A DNA stretch of 64,000 nucleotides from Bdellovibrio sp. KM01. GTDB taxonomy: Bacteria; Bdellovibrionota; Bdellovibrionia; Bdellovibrionales; Bdellovibrionaceae. The position numbers were made by a program, and so were the translations under genes. The stretch lies in the NCBI RefSeq assembly GCF_013752535.1, contig NZ_CP058348.1, forward strand, positions 1,302,001 through 1,366,000, read 5' to 3'. This document shows, one piece after another, positions 34,720-43,487 of this stretch (positions within the stretch are counted from its first letter, which is position 1; the number at the start of each line of letters is the position of its first letter). The notes beneath the pieces are model-generated. The model saw nothing but the letters and a program-made list of their open reading frames with translations. It was not told where the DNA came from and made no database searches.

Positions 34720-36459
34720 TTAAGAAGGATTTTGAATTTTGCTGCGAATTTTGTTCGCGCGAATTTCATCCTTAGTTAAGCCAGCTGCTTTTTTGTAAAG
34801 CTGCTGGGCTTTTTCAGTTTGTGATTGCATCGAGTAGGCATCAGCCAAATGCTCAGCAATGATGCTCGCGGAAGGTTGATATTCATAAGCTTTCTCCAGA
34901 ACTTTGATGGCTTCAGAGAACTTCTTTTGTTTAAACAAGACCCAGCCAAATGTATCTAGGACGTAACCGTCTTTCGGGGATAACTCCGAAGCCCGACGAG
35001 CCATGTCTTCTGCTTCCGTCAGCTGTTGATTCATCTCTGCCAGGGAAAATGCCAGATAGCTCAGGCTTTGAACGTGAAAAGGTTCCTGCGCCAAAACTTT
35101 TTTCAGCTGAGTGATCATGGGTTCTTTTTTACCCATACGGTCCAACATGATCGCCTGTTGAAAGCGCATTTCTGTGTTTTCGGAATATTTAGTAAGACCT
35201 TTTTCAAGGACGTCAGCAGCCGTGGCATAGTCTTTCTTAGCTTCCAGCAGGGAAGCATGCATGATGTAGACTTGCGGATCTGAATTCTCATTCAGAACTT
35301 TAGTGGTCAAACTCAGGGCTTGTTTGATTTTTCCTTGGCCTTTTAAAAGGAAAGCCGCATGCACCATCGCTTCACCATAGTGTTCGCTCTTAGCTGGAAT
35401 TTGCAGGTAATTTTGGATAGCATTTTTCGCATCACCCGATTCTTCGTTTACTGCCGCCAAATAATAGCGGGCAGAATCCTCTGTTGGGAATTTAGTGACA
35501 AGGTCATTTAGTTTTTCCGCAGCCAAAGAAAGCTTTTTGTTTTTGATCAGAATAAGAGCCATTTTAAGCTCAGCATCAAATGTGCTTTCAGCGTTGCTAG
35601 AGATATAGTCAAGCTGGCCATAGGCTTTATTCAAATCGCCATCATCGATGTAAATTTGCGCGATCATCTCGGACACTTTGGTGCTGAAGCGTTGATTCTT
35701 TTGGAAGTCCTCGCACACGGCCAGTGCTTTGCGGGTGTTGTTTTGTTGTAAATAAAGGTTTGCCAGGGAAATCAAAGCGTCTTCGAAATCAGGTTTAACT
35801 TTCAAAGATTTTTTGAATGCAGTTTCTGCCGCGAGTTCATACTTAGATGCTTTTTGATCAATACGCATCAAGCCCACATAGTAGTGAACCAGGTAAGGGA
35901 TTTCGAACTTTGGATTTTTCAAAAGGGTGTCGAAGTACTGCTCCGCTTTTCTAAAGTCCTTTTGAATCGCATATAAAGATCCTACGTTAATGGCTGCATC
36001 ACTGTTTGTAGGTTGCAGTCGAAGGACGGAATTGTATTGAGCGATCGCCTTATCGTAAGACTTTTCTGCTGAATACAGATCACCCAAAACGAAATGCGCT
36101 TCGATGTTTTTTGGATCTTTCTCGATGGCTTTCTCCGCGTTCAGCATCGCCTCTTTGGTTTTCTTTAGCTTTTTGTATTCCGCAGACAAGCGCATATAGA
36201 CTGTCACTGCATTGGGATCAAGCTTTGCCACTTTTTCAAAGTGCTCAATCGCGCGCGCAGGTTTTCCTTCGCGGCTAAAGACGTCGCCTTGGATAAAATG
36301 GAAGTCAGCCTCGGCGCGCATATTCAATGGGTCGGAGACGGCGGAGGGAACGACGATGCTTTGCAATTGCTCAGGATTTGTTTTCTCTTTTGTTGCCTGA
36401 CTTGCGCAGGCTGAGAGGGCTAGCAAAAGGCCAATACTTGTCGTTGTCTTTAGAAGCAT
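34720..36459 (-). CDS. TPR-repeat lipoprotein
   Basis: 579 residues. The signal peptide ends in LSAC, giving lipidated Cys18, so it sits in the envelope. The rest consists of many tetratricopeptide repeats (for example AIEHFEKVAKLDPNAV, AIAQYNSVLRLQPTNSDA, AIKVLEKAYEYQPSAS), with A-x-x-x-Y/F-x-x-A-L-x-x-x-P spacing. It probably scaffolds a protein complex such as an assembly or secretion machine. AAGGAG lies 6 nt before ATG 36459, which I prefer to 36501. Its 3' end shares the palindromic terminator. Confidence 0.9.
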   Translation of the reverse strand: MLLKTTTSIGLLLALSACASQATKEKTNPEQLQSIVVPSAVSDPLNMRAEADFHFIQGDVFSREGKPARAIEHFEKVAKLDPNAVTVYMRLSAEYKKLKKTKEAMLNAEKAIEKDPKNIEAHFVLGDLYSAEKSYDKAIAQYNSVLRLQPTNSDAAINVGSLYAIQKDFRKAEQYFDTLLKNPKFEIPYLVHYYVGLMRIDQKASKYELAAETAFKKSLKVKPDFEDALISLANLYLQQNNTRKALAVCEDFQKNQRFSTKVSEMIAQIYIDDGDLNKAYGQLDYISSNAESTFDAELKMALILIKNKKLSLAAEKLNDLVTKFPTEDSARYYLAAVNEESGDAKNAIQNYLQIPAKSEHYGEAMVHAAFLLKGQGKIKQALSLTTKVLNENSDPQVYIMHASLLEAKKDYATAADVLEKGLTKYSENTEMRFQQAIMLDRMGKKEPMITQLKKVLAQEPFHVQSLSYLAFSLAEMNQQLTEAEDMARRASELSPKDGYVLDTFGWVLFKQKKFSEAIKVLEKAYEYQPSASIIAEHLADAYSMQSQTEKAQQLYKKAAGLTKDEIRANKIRSKIQNPS

Positions 36460-36680
36460 CGAGTTCTCCTTGTCAGTCTGCATTGTAGAGAACTTTGCCA
36501 AGTTTTAATGAAATACTTGATGAATCCTAAAAGGACTCGTCCTTGATCTTAATTTCTTCAGGTCTTAGATGGAGTTCAAATCCTTTGCTGTCATGTGTTT
36601 GGGAGATTTGTTCAGATTTACTTTCACAAAGCTGAGAATACTTTGTTTGCAATTTGATGGCCTTGAGAGATTCTAAATAC

Positions 36681-37634
36681 ATGAGCAAGTGGCACGTTCG
36701 CGTTTGGACTTATTTTCTCTGCGTCATTTGCGCACACGGGACGGCCCAAGCTGCTTTTCAGTTACGAGACGTCGATGTGCAAAAAATGGCGAACTCCGTT
36801 GTCGCCCTGATGTCTTACTCGGCTATTCCTGATCTTGCTTCCAGTTCACTTTCGATTAATAACGCGCAAACTGGAAATCCCTCGATTGCGATGACTCAAT
36901 TTGGTGGGGGATTTACGATTAGCAAATCCACACCTGTCTATCTCGAAGGCGCCGCTGCTTACAGCCGCTATGATCCCAAATTTATTGCCAGTGATGGAGC
37001 TCAAGAAAGATCGGTGCCTTTAAAGTGGAATGCAGGCACGGTGCAAGGTGGAGTGGGGTGGGATTTTGAAATCTACCGTCGCTGGGTGATCCGGCCTATT
37101 TTCAATTTCTCATTCAGCATGCTCTTTAGTGATACTGAAATCGGTGCCGCTCTTATAGCAGATTACAAGGATTTGGAAAATATTGATTTCCTGGATAACG
37201 GCAATATCAGTATCGGTGGATTGGGCAGCGCTTTGATGCTGGCTTATGAGTTTCATGACGACGTGATCGGAACAGATGTGGACTTGCAGTTGCGCTATTC
37301 CTTCATACATTTGCAAAGCATGGGCGGCAGTCGTTCCATCAGTGGCTATTCGGATTCAAGCACCGCGAATGTGTATTACCGATTCCGTGCGCCGATGGGG
37401 GATTTGCGAGCGTTGGGGGAGCCGTTTCGTTACGTGCTGGAGGGCTCGGCCTCCCAATACTTTGGTGATCAGGTGGGTGTTTTGGGATTTCATTATCTGG
37501 CGACAGCAGGCTTAGGAATTGAATTGGACTCATCGGACTATAACGTATGGGTCACACGCACCCGTCTTGTGGGACGCTACATGTTTGGGGATAACGTCAG
37601 TGGTTACTCTGTCGGTCTGGCTTGTTCTTTCTAA
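36681..37634 (+). CDS. Outer-membrane beta-barrel protein (solitary autotransporter-barrel-like)
   Basis: 317 residues with a signal sequence (MSKWHVRVWTYFLCVICAHGTAQA). The remainder alternates strands, for example FGGGFTISKSTPVYLEGAAAYSRYDP and LGSALMLAYEFHDD, and ends YSVGLACSF with a C-terminal Phe, as outer-membrane barrels do. The front half resembles the so-called solitary autotransporter barrel domain described in Vibrio, though I cannot confirm this. It has no passenger domain. Start at 36681 is chosen for the signal peptide. Monocistronic. Confidence 0.65.
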   Translation: MSKWHVRVWTYFLCVICAHGTAQAAFQLRDVDVQKMANSVVALMSYSAIPDLASSSLSINNAQTGNPSIAMTQFGGGFTISKSTPVYLEGAAAYSRYDPKFIASDGAQERSVPLKWNAGTVQGGVGWDFEIYRRWVIRPIFNFSFSMLFSDTEIGAALIADYKDLENIDFLDNGNISIGGLGSALMLAYEFHDDVIGTDVDLQLRYSFIHLQSMGGSRSISGYSDSSTANVYYRFRAPMGDLRALGEPFRYVLEGSASQYFGDQVGVLGFHYLATAGLGIELDSSDYNVWVTRTRLVGRYMFGDNVSGYSVGLACSF

Positions 37635-37708
37635 TGTATCGTTGCACGGCCTTACCAATATTCTTTTGAATCGTCCACACAGAGCTAAAATGGCCTAAGG
37701 AGGACCCT

Positions 37709-38428
37709 ATGGCTCAAAAGAATTCAATCAAGATACTATCCGTTTTAATTCTGAGTATGTTTGTCAGTTCGGCCCATGCGGGACGGCAGACGAAGGCACC
37801 ACAGACGCCCCAAGAGGAGCTGATGGCCCTGAAGGAAGGCAATGAGAGATTTATGAGTGGCGAAAAAGCCGGGCACGATTTTCACTATCAAATAAATAAA
37901 ACCAAAGACGGTCAGAAGCCCTATGCGGTGATCTTAAGCTGTCTTGATTCACGGGTGCCGCCGGAAATTGTTTTTGACCAAGGTATCGGTGAACTGTTTG
38001 TGGCTCGTGTCGCGGGAAATGTTGAAAACGATGATATTCTTGGCAGCATGGAGTTTGGTACCGCGGTGATGGGTGCAAAACTCGTGGTGGTGATGGGACA
38101 TACCAAATGCGGCGCGATCAAGGGAGCCTGTCAGAATGTGAAGCTGGGTCATTTGACGGGAGTGCTGGATAAAATTCAACCAGCCGTGGCTCAAGTTAAA
38201 AAGTCTAATCCCAAATTCAATACTGAATCCTATGATGACCTTGATCATGTTTCGCAGGCGCACGTGATGCTGACTGTAGAAGAAATCAGAAAGAAAAGTA
38301 AAATCATTCGTGATCTGGAAGCTCAGAATAAAATTCGCCTGGTGGGAGCCATGTATGACATCTCTACTGGTAAAGTGACTTTCTTGGACGATGTGGCCTC
38401 TAAATCCGGAGTCGCTAAAAATTGGTAA
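37709..38428 (+). CDS. Exported beta-class carbonic anhydrase
   Basis: 239 residues. A signal peptide (MAQKNSIKILSVLILSMFVSSAHA) precedes the beta-CA fold. Zinc ligands are Cys78 (SCLDSR), His131 and Cys134 (GHTKCG), with the Asp80/Arg82 dyad. It interconverts CO2 and bicarbonate, here in the periplasm. The ATG has AAGGAGG in front of it. Periplasmic beta-CAs exist in several bacteria; the role here could be pH or bicarbonate supply at the envelope. Confidence 0.93.
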   Translation: MAQKNSIKILSVLILSMFVSSAHAGRQTKAPQTPQEELMALKEGNERFMSGEKAGHDFHYQINKTKDGQKPYAVILSCLDSRVPPEIVFDQGIGELFVARVAGNVENDDILGSMEFGTAVMGAKLVVVMGHTKCGAIKGACQNVKLGHLTGVLDKIQPAVAQVKKSNPKFNTESYDDLDHVSQAHVMLTVEEIRKKSKIIRDLEAQNKIRLVGAMYDISTGKVTFLDDVASKSGVAKNW

Positions 38429-38457
38429 ACTGTTTTATCAGGCCCTGTCACCAGAAG

Positions 38458-39843
38458 TTATTGATGGGGCCATTGAGTTTCTGTTTTTAAATGAATCTCT
38501 TTTAAAACGGGTCCGGTCTTCATGGTAAATCCAATGGAATAACTTCCTTTTTCGGAAGTGGCGACGTTGGCCAGCTCTTCGATGATGCTTTGAATGTCAG
38601 GCCGTGTTTCGCCAATTCGGACTTGAGTTTTGCCGTCAAGCTCCCAACAAAATCGAATCAGCATGGCTTCTTCCAAAATCTTATCGGGGTTGATTCTGTG
38701 AGGGAAACCTTTTTGATCCATACGTTCATGACTTTGCAGAATCATCATTTTCATAGGTTCACTTAATGGAATTTTACGGGCCAGGCACTGATTCAAGCTA
38801 TAGATGGGATGCTTTTGGTATTCCATAAGTTCTTCGCCGTGCATGGCTTCGATTTCATGGTTACGTAATTTTGCAGATGTTGAAGGCGAGAGTTCAAGAT
38901 AACCAATATCAGAAAGAAGGGCTGCGATCATTACTTCTAAGGGCGTTCCAATCTTAGCTTCCTGGCTCAGCACCGCGGCATAGGCGGCGATAGCGGGAGC
39001 TCGTTCCAAAGACCCGAAGTCACCCACGGAGGAACTGTTGATTACATCAAAAGGATTTTTGACTTCGCCTAAAGAAGTGAGGAGTGATTTAGCAAAACTC
39101 TCGCATGTTCCATAGAGCTCTTTTCCCAAGGCAAACGATGCTGCTGAACTTTGATCACTGATCATAAGGGCCAGAGCTAAAAAGGACTGACTCATTTGTA
39201 AAAATTGAAGACGGCAGCGGCGCAGGGCACTCGCCTCATCGTTTGAATTAAAACTGCGACTGTACTCCACCCAGTTCTTTAAATCCTGCCTTCGCAAATA
39301 AAGCTCACCCATTTCGGAAAACTTTTTTAAGAAGGTGGAATTGAGCTTGGTTGCAGGTTTGGCGACCTTTAGGAATTTCTTGTTTGCAGGCATCATGTAA
39401 AATAACGGAAAGGCGGTTTCCGTATCAGGCATCAAATCATAGACTTTGATGGGTATAAATGCGGAACGAATCACCTGAGTGGTTACGAACTCTAGTTTGC
39501 TGGTGGAATAGAATTCATTTTCCATCAGGACCAAAGATGCTCCAGATGTTTTTACGATGCGGGCGTCTTCTGGTTTAAGTTTAGAGTTCACCGCCGCGAT
39601 TATATAACTTTCAGCAGCCACCTGACAGGCGACTTGCACCATTCCGGCAGCTTCATTGGGTTTTTCAATTTTTGAACAATCCAATAAAATACAAGTGATG
39701 GATTTATAGGATTCGGTTTTTTCAAAGAAGGTGTCAGGACTATCGAAGCTTTCAAATTCAAACGAGAAAAGCTGCGCAAGCTCTGTGGCTCTTTTGGTGA
39801 ATCTTGGATCTTGAGAGACCGCTGCTAAGTCGAGACTTCTCAT
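38458..39843 (-). CDS. Degenerate HD-GYP-like signalling protein
   Basis: 461 residues. The N-terminal 140 residues resemble a receiver fold without a clear phospho-Asp. The C-terminal half is HD-GYP-like: AALLSDIGYLELS (the metal His of the usual HDIGK is Ser), EYQKHPIYSLNQCL with a retained His, and SHERMDQKGFPHR in place of HHExxDGxGYP. Loss of the first metal ligand suggests it binds cyclic-di-GMP or protein but may not hydrolyse it. GGGAGG lies before ATG 39843. It follows a zinc-ribbon gene on the same strand. Confidence 0.72.
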   Translation of the reverse strand: MRSLDLAAVSQDPRFTKRATELAQLFSFEFESFDSPDTFFEKTESYKSITCILLDCSKIEKPNEAAGMVQVACQVAAESYIIAAVNSKLKPEDARIVKTSGASLVLMENEFYSTSKLEFVTTQVIRSAFIPIKVYDLMPDTETAFPLFYMMPANKKFLKVAKPATKLNSTFLKKFSEMGELYLRRQDLKNWVEYSRSFNSNDEASALRRCRLQFLQMSQSFLALALMISDQSSAASFALGKELYGTCESFAKSLLTSLGEVKNPFDVINSSSVGDFGSLERAPAIAAYAAVLSQEAKIGTPLEVMIAALLSDIGYLELSPSTSAKLRNHEIEAMHGEELMEYQKHPIYSLNQCLARKIPLSEPMKMMILQSHERMDQKGFPHRINPDKILEEAMLIRFCWELDGKTQVRIGETRPDIQSIIEELANVATSEKGSYSIGFTMKTGPVLKEIHLKTETQWPHQ

Positions 39844-39901
39844 TGTGAAGCCTCCCTCTGCTATAAGGGTCACTCTAACTTAAAGTCATTTCAATATGTC
39901 A

Positions 39902-40150
39902 TTAGAAAGCGTCGGTATCGGCGTCCCAGTCGGCTGTTAGTCCAACTACGGCGACTTCTTTGGAGTAGGGATTCAGTTCAGAATCCTTCATAGCATTAGC
40001 AAAGTACTTTTGTGCTAAACGTACGTGTTGGCTGTAATAAAGGGGTACGAGTTCTTTCCCGCAGTTATCACAATCAATTAGCAACTCGTCTTCTTGTTTA
40101 TGAGTCGTGCCGCAATGTTGGCAACGACGATAGTGTGTTTTTTGGCTCAT
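39902..40150 (-). CDS. Small zinc-ribbon protein
   Basis: 82 residues. The first half has two CxxC pairs (RCQHCGTTH and IDCDNCGKEL) 15 residues apart, making one zinc ribbon. The C-terminal half is acidic (LTADWDADTDAF) and of unknown use. No family name is recognised. It lies 58 nt upstream of the HD-GYP-like gene on the same strand and could be cotranscribed with it. Confidence 0.75.
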   Translation of the reverse strand: MSQKTHYRRCQHCGTTHKQEDELLIDCDNCGKELVPLYYSQHVRLAQKYFANAMKDSELNPYSKEVAVVGLTADWDADTDAF

Positions 40151-40210
40151 GAACGTACCTACCTCTAAGTATGATACATCTATGATAATGCGAGCAAAGC
40201 TGACTCACAA

Positions 40211-40239
40211 TTGACAGTCTCATTTAAAGCTAGCTAAAT
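40211..40239 (+). promoter_or_regulatory. Possible plus-strand promoter in gene-free region
   Basis: TTGACA (40211-40216), a 17-nt spacer and CTAAAT (40234-40239). No plus-strand gene starts downstream before 42.4 kb; it may serve the candidate small RNA at 40245-40380. Confidence 0.35.
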
Positions 40240-40244
40240 CGCTC

Positions 40245-40380
40245 AAGATTTCTTAAGAAGTGAGTTCCGAGAAATTCTTATGTGGTCATATTGGTGACCA
40301 TCTCATATCTATTTTTAACTTTTCGTCGCTTATGGAGTGATCCCGACACATTATCAATTACTAATGAATCGGGACCTTTT
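40245..40380 (+). ncRNA. Candidate small RNA (structured intergenic)
   Basis: After the putative promoter, two hairpins follow on the plus strand. TGGTCA/TGACCA (40283-40288 with 40295-40300) is the first. The second combines TCCCGA/TCGGGA (40341-40346 with 40369-40374) with an inner CATTA/TAATG stem, and is followed by CCTTTT. No protein frame is seen. The pair could instead be minus-strand 3' structure of the GH44 gene, so this is a weak candidate. Confidence 0.25.
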
Positions 40381-40389
40381 ACGATTGTT

Positions 40390-42180
40390 CTATTTTGAGA
40401 GAACCAGTGTCGTCACACTCATAGCTGGCATAGTGTAGTAAACATCAGAGCCCGAGACGGCGATGCTGCCTAATGATTTCGGCGTGGGGCTCCCGTCAGC
40501 AATCTGGTATGCGGCTCCTTGGGTATAACCACTACTGTTGGCAATGGCGATTTTAGTGGAAAGGGCCGTGGACGTTTTGTTTAAGATAACCAGATAAATC
40601 TTAGAAGAATCCTTCGAGGATTGCATCGCATACACAGACGTTTTTTCGTTATTCGTTGAAACAGCGCGAACCGAAATATCACCCACGCGGCCACCAGCGC
40701 CATCGTAATTCACGAAAAGCTTCATTGCGCCATATATGTAAGGGGAGTCTTCCCGGTCCCAATGAGTCGCAAAGAACACGTCCTCGCGACCAAAGATTCC
40801 CAAAACATCGGCTTCGGCGATACCCCCAGAAATTGTTTGGCCGCCGCCGTGATTGTATTCCGAGAACGAAATTTTAGTTCCTGGATAATACTTATTAATT
40901 CGATCTTTCAAGCGTGGGATCCATTGGATAGGTGCATTTAAATAGTCATCCGCAATCCAGCTGGTTTCTTTATAAGTCGGGTCCCACAAAGAGCGAGGCG
41001 CTTGCAAGCGAGCCGCAATCACCGCTGGTGTTTGCGGAGCTGTCTCGTCAAGCACGCGATAACCATCACCACGGGCTTCAGATCCCCAGTGCATGTCTAT
41101 CACATCCACCAGACGCTTGCCGTATGATTTTTCAGCGGCCGCCATTTGTTGCAAGAACCACGACATGTATTCACCATTCGAGCGGTCCGGAGCATCCTGC
41201 AAGCTCATCATTTCATTAAAGCCGTATGCCACTGCACCAAACACCATAGAATCTGGCGCTTGCTCTTTGATCATACTCGCAAAGCGAATGGTTTTTTCTT
41301 TCATTTCCGCATAGGTCGTTTTTGCAGGATGGATCAAAGGGTGAGTCGATTTCCAAATGCCGGGTTCATTGTCCAAGCTATAGAAAATCTTGCGACCCGA
41401 AGACAAATCTGTTTTGAAAGTATCCTGGAAAAATTTAAGAGCTTCGTCTTGATAAACGTAATTGTCGGACAGGCTCGCAACGGCAGAGCTCACGCTGCTT
41501 GGTTTACGGTCCAAATTTTGACGGAAGCGGGTGTTCGTCGCACTAGCCGCCTGTGAGATCGTACCGTTTTTGTCGGCAGCGATGTAATCTACAATTGGAA
41601 TTGTCACAAGTGGTGTCGCTTCGTATGAGTAAGCTAATTTGACACCCAGGCGAACGGCCTCTCCTGCAACCTCGCTGCGACTGCCGCAATTTACGAGGTC
41701 GCAAACACGGTTACCGCTTGTATTGTTATAGTCGGTACCACTATTCGTGGCGTTGTTTTCCCAGTTATAAGTCGTCCAGCGATTTCCGCCCATACGGAAA
41801 GATCCAATACCCTTCATCATGCTGGTCTCATAGTTCGTACCATAGATATAAGGCGAGATCGCATGACGATCCAAATTCACGTCAACATTGAATGTGACAT
41901 CTGTCGCAGAAGGTGTGGGTGAAGGAGAAGGCGATGGCGATGGCGTCACCGTTGGCGACGGGTTCACTGTTGGTGATGGTGACACTGTCGGAGAAGGCGA
42001 AACTGTAGGTCTTGGTTTTGGACGGCGTTTGCCGCCGGCGAGATTGCTTTGAATTTCCAGATCACCACTGGTGGCCTGTGAAGAAAGGTCTGCCTGAGAG
42101 CAGTTTTGGAATAGCAGCATCATTAAAAGCGCAGATAGAACCGTCGCGATCTTTTTACGCTTACGCCAAAGTGTTTTCAT
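40390..42180 (-). CDS. Lipoprotein glycoside hydrolase family 44 (endoglucanase-like)
   Basis: 597 residues. An N-terminal membrane segment ends in LFQNC (Cys27), a likely lipoprotein site. Then comes a Pro/Ser/Thr linker of repeated PSPTV units (about 58-90), and the catalytic domain follows. The block GGNRWTTYNWENN near 131-143 and YSLDNEPGIWKSTHPLIHP match GH44; the proton donor is Glu272 (DNEPGIW) and the nucleophile Glu441 (SFSEYNHGGG). GH44 enzymes cut beta-1,4-glucans or xyloglucan. The start at 42180 has GGGGGA before it. Unusual for a predator genome. Confidence 0.88.
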   Translation of the reverse strand: MKTLWRKRKKIATVLSALLMMLLFQNCSQADLSSQATSGDLEIQSNLAGGKRRPKPRPTVSPSPTVSPSPTVNPSPTVTPSPSPSPSPTPSATDVTFNVDVNLDRHAISPYIYGTNYETSMMKGIGSFRMGGNRWTTYNWENNATNSGTDYNNTSGNRVCDLVNCGSRSEVAGEAVRLGVKLAYSYEATPLVTIPIVDYIAADKNGTISQAASATNTRFRQNLDRKPSSVSSAVASLSDNYVYQDEALKFFQDTFKTDLSSGRKIFYSLDNEPGIWKSTHPLIHPAKTTYAEMKEKTIRFASMIKEQAPDSMVFGAVAYGFNEMMSLQDAPDRSNGEYMSWFLQQMAAAEKSYGKRLVDVIDMHWGSEARGDGYRVLDETAPQTPAVIAARLQAPRSLWDPTYKETSWIADDYLNAPIQWIPRLKDRINKYYPGTKISFSEYNHGGGQTISGGIAEADVLGIFGREDVFFATHWDREDSPYIYGAMKLFVNYDGAGGRVGDISVRAVSTNNEKTSVYAMQSSKDSSKIYLVILNKTSTALSTKIAIANSSGYTQGAAYQIADGSPTPKSLGSIAVSGSDVYYTMPAMSVTTLVLSK

Positions 42181-42407
42181 ATATCCCCCATCAACAATGA
42201 TGCTAGCATTCTTGTTTTCAAGCACTGAATCCTAGGGAAACGGCTCACTTTTGTTCAAATTTCATTCGCGAAATCTGAACGAGCGGGCGGAATCGTCAAA
42301 CTTTTTTTCGTCTGAATAATCGTCAAACAGTGATGAATTGCCAATGTGTCATAAAGCTGGACCTGTTCCCCGGAGAGTGATGAGATAGAATGATGGAAGG
42401 GGGTCGT

Positions 42408-42929
42408 ATGGTGAAAATTCTTGGACTGATCTTAACAACGCTTATGTTTGCGGGCTCTTTATCGGCTAAAGAAGGCGACTATAAAAAACCCTCGGATGCT
42501 GAGTTAAAGAAAAGGCTGACTCCCATGCAGTATCAGTGCACGCAACAAGCTGCGACCGAAAGACCGTTTAATAATGCCTATTGGGATAATAAAAAAGAAG
42601 GGATCTATGTCGATATCGTCAGTGGTGAACCTCTTTTTAGTTCGACAGATAAGTATGATTCGGGCACCGGTTGGCCCAGCTTCACCAAAGCCATTGATGA
42701 TAATGCGGTGGTGACTAAGCCCGATCATGAAATGTCTGTGGAAAGAACAGAGCTTCGTTCCAAAGGCGCAGACTCTCACTTAGGACATCTATTTGACGAC
42801 GGCCCTGCGGATAAAGGCGGCAAACGCTATTGCATTAATTCTGCCGCCCTAAAATTTATCCCGAAAGAGGAAATGGAAGCTAAAGGATATGGCCGCTATC
42901 TAAAACTCTTTCCTAAAAAGTCCAAATAG
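42408..42929 (+). CDS. msrB: Exported peptide-methionine (R)-S-oxide reductase
   Basis: 173 residues. A signal peptide ([20 protein letters not shown]) is followed by the MsrB fold: [32 protein letters not shown] and the catalytic Cys142 in RYCINSAAL. The zinc CxxC pairs of many MsrBs are missing; Cys44 (QYQC) may be the resolving Cys. It repairs oxidised methionine in envelope proteins. AAGGGGG lies 4 nt before ATG 42408. No msrA gene is adjacent. Confidence 0.95.
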   Translation: MVKILGLILTTLMFAGSLSAKEGDYKKPSDAELKKRLTPMQYQCTQQAATERPFNNAYWDNKKEGIYVDIVSGEPLFSSTDKYDSGTGWPSFTKAIDDNAVVTKPDHEMSVERTELRSKGADSHLGHLFDDGPADKGGKRYCINSAALKFIPKEEMEAKGYGRYLKLFPKKSK

Positions 42930-42941
42930 ATCAAAAAAACG

Positions 42942-43487
42942 TCAGTGAACTTTTGCTGTCTTTGTGGCAACACTGGTGAGAGTCGCTGACGTGCTTGCCT
43001 CAATCAATTTCACATCGAAATGTTTTTCCACCAAAATTTGTCGCAACTCTGCTTCGGAATAGAAGTGTGTTGTACCGGCACTGGTTGTCACTTCGCCGGC
43101 CCCCAGGGGAAGACTTAAAAATAAGGCTCCTTCTTCCGGCAGCATCAAGTGAATCAGTTCCAGATTGTGTTCTAATTGATCCTCGGGCATGTGTTCAAAG
43201 GCGGCTCCGCCCCAAATTCCTTGCAGGTTTTTTGGGACTTTGAGGGATGCGAGGTTTTTGACTGTGCCCTCGATCATTTCAATGCCTTCTTGTTTCCACT
43301 TTTTAACAAGGTCCGCATTTTCTTCGATGCAAACGACATTGAATCCATTCGTCTTAAATTTGCTTAAAAGCTCGGTTGCACCAGCTCCCAGAATCAATAC
43401 TGTCGAGGCCGGTTCAAGTAGCGATAAAAATGTGGTCACGCTGTTTAGATACTCCGGCGGAATGATCGCGTTACTTACGAGTTCCAT
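42942..43487 (-). CDS. Class I SAM-dependent methyltransferase-like protein
   Basis: 181 residues. The front block STVLILGAGATELLSKFKTNGFNVVCIEENADLVKKW is a SAM-binding motif I followed by the ribose-binding acidic residue. A later IWGGAAFEHMPEDQLEHNLELIHLMLPEEGALFLSLP matches motifs IV-VI. The motif I glycines are partly replaced (GAGATE), so activity is uncertain. Its start lies 13 nt inside the PPK2 gene, so it is translationally coupled. Confidence 0.72.
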   Translation of the reverse strand: MELVSNAIIPPEYLNSVTTFLSLLEPASTVLILGAGATELLSKFKTNGFNVVCIEENADLVKKWKQEGIEMIEGTVKNLASLKVPKNLQGIWGGAAFEHMPEDQLEHNLELIHLMLPEEGALFLSLPLGAGEVTTSAGTTHFYSEAELRQILVEKHFDVKLIEASTSATLTSVATKTAKVH

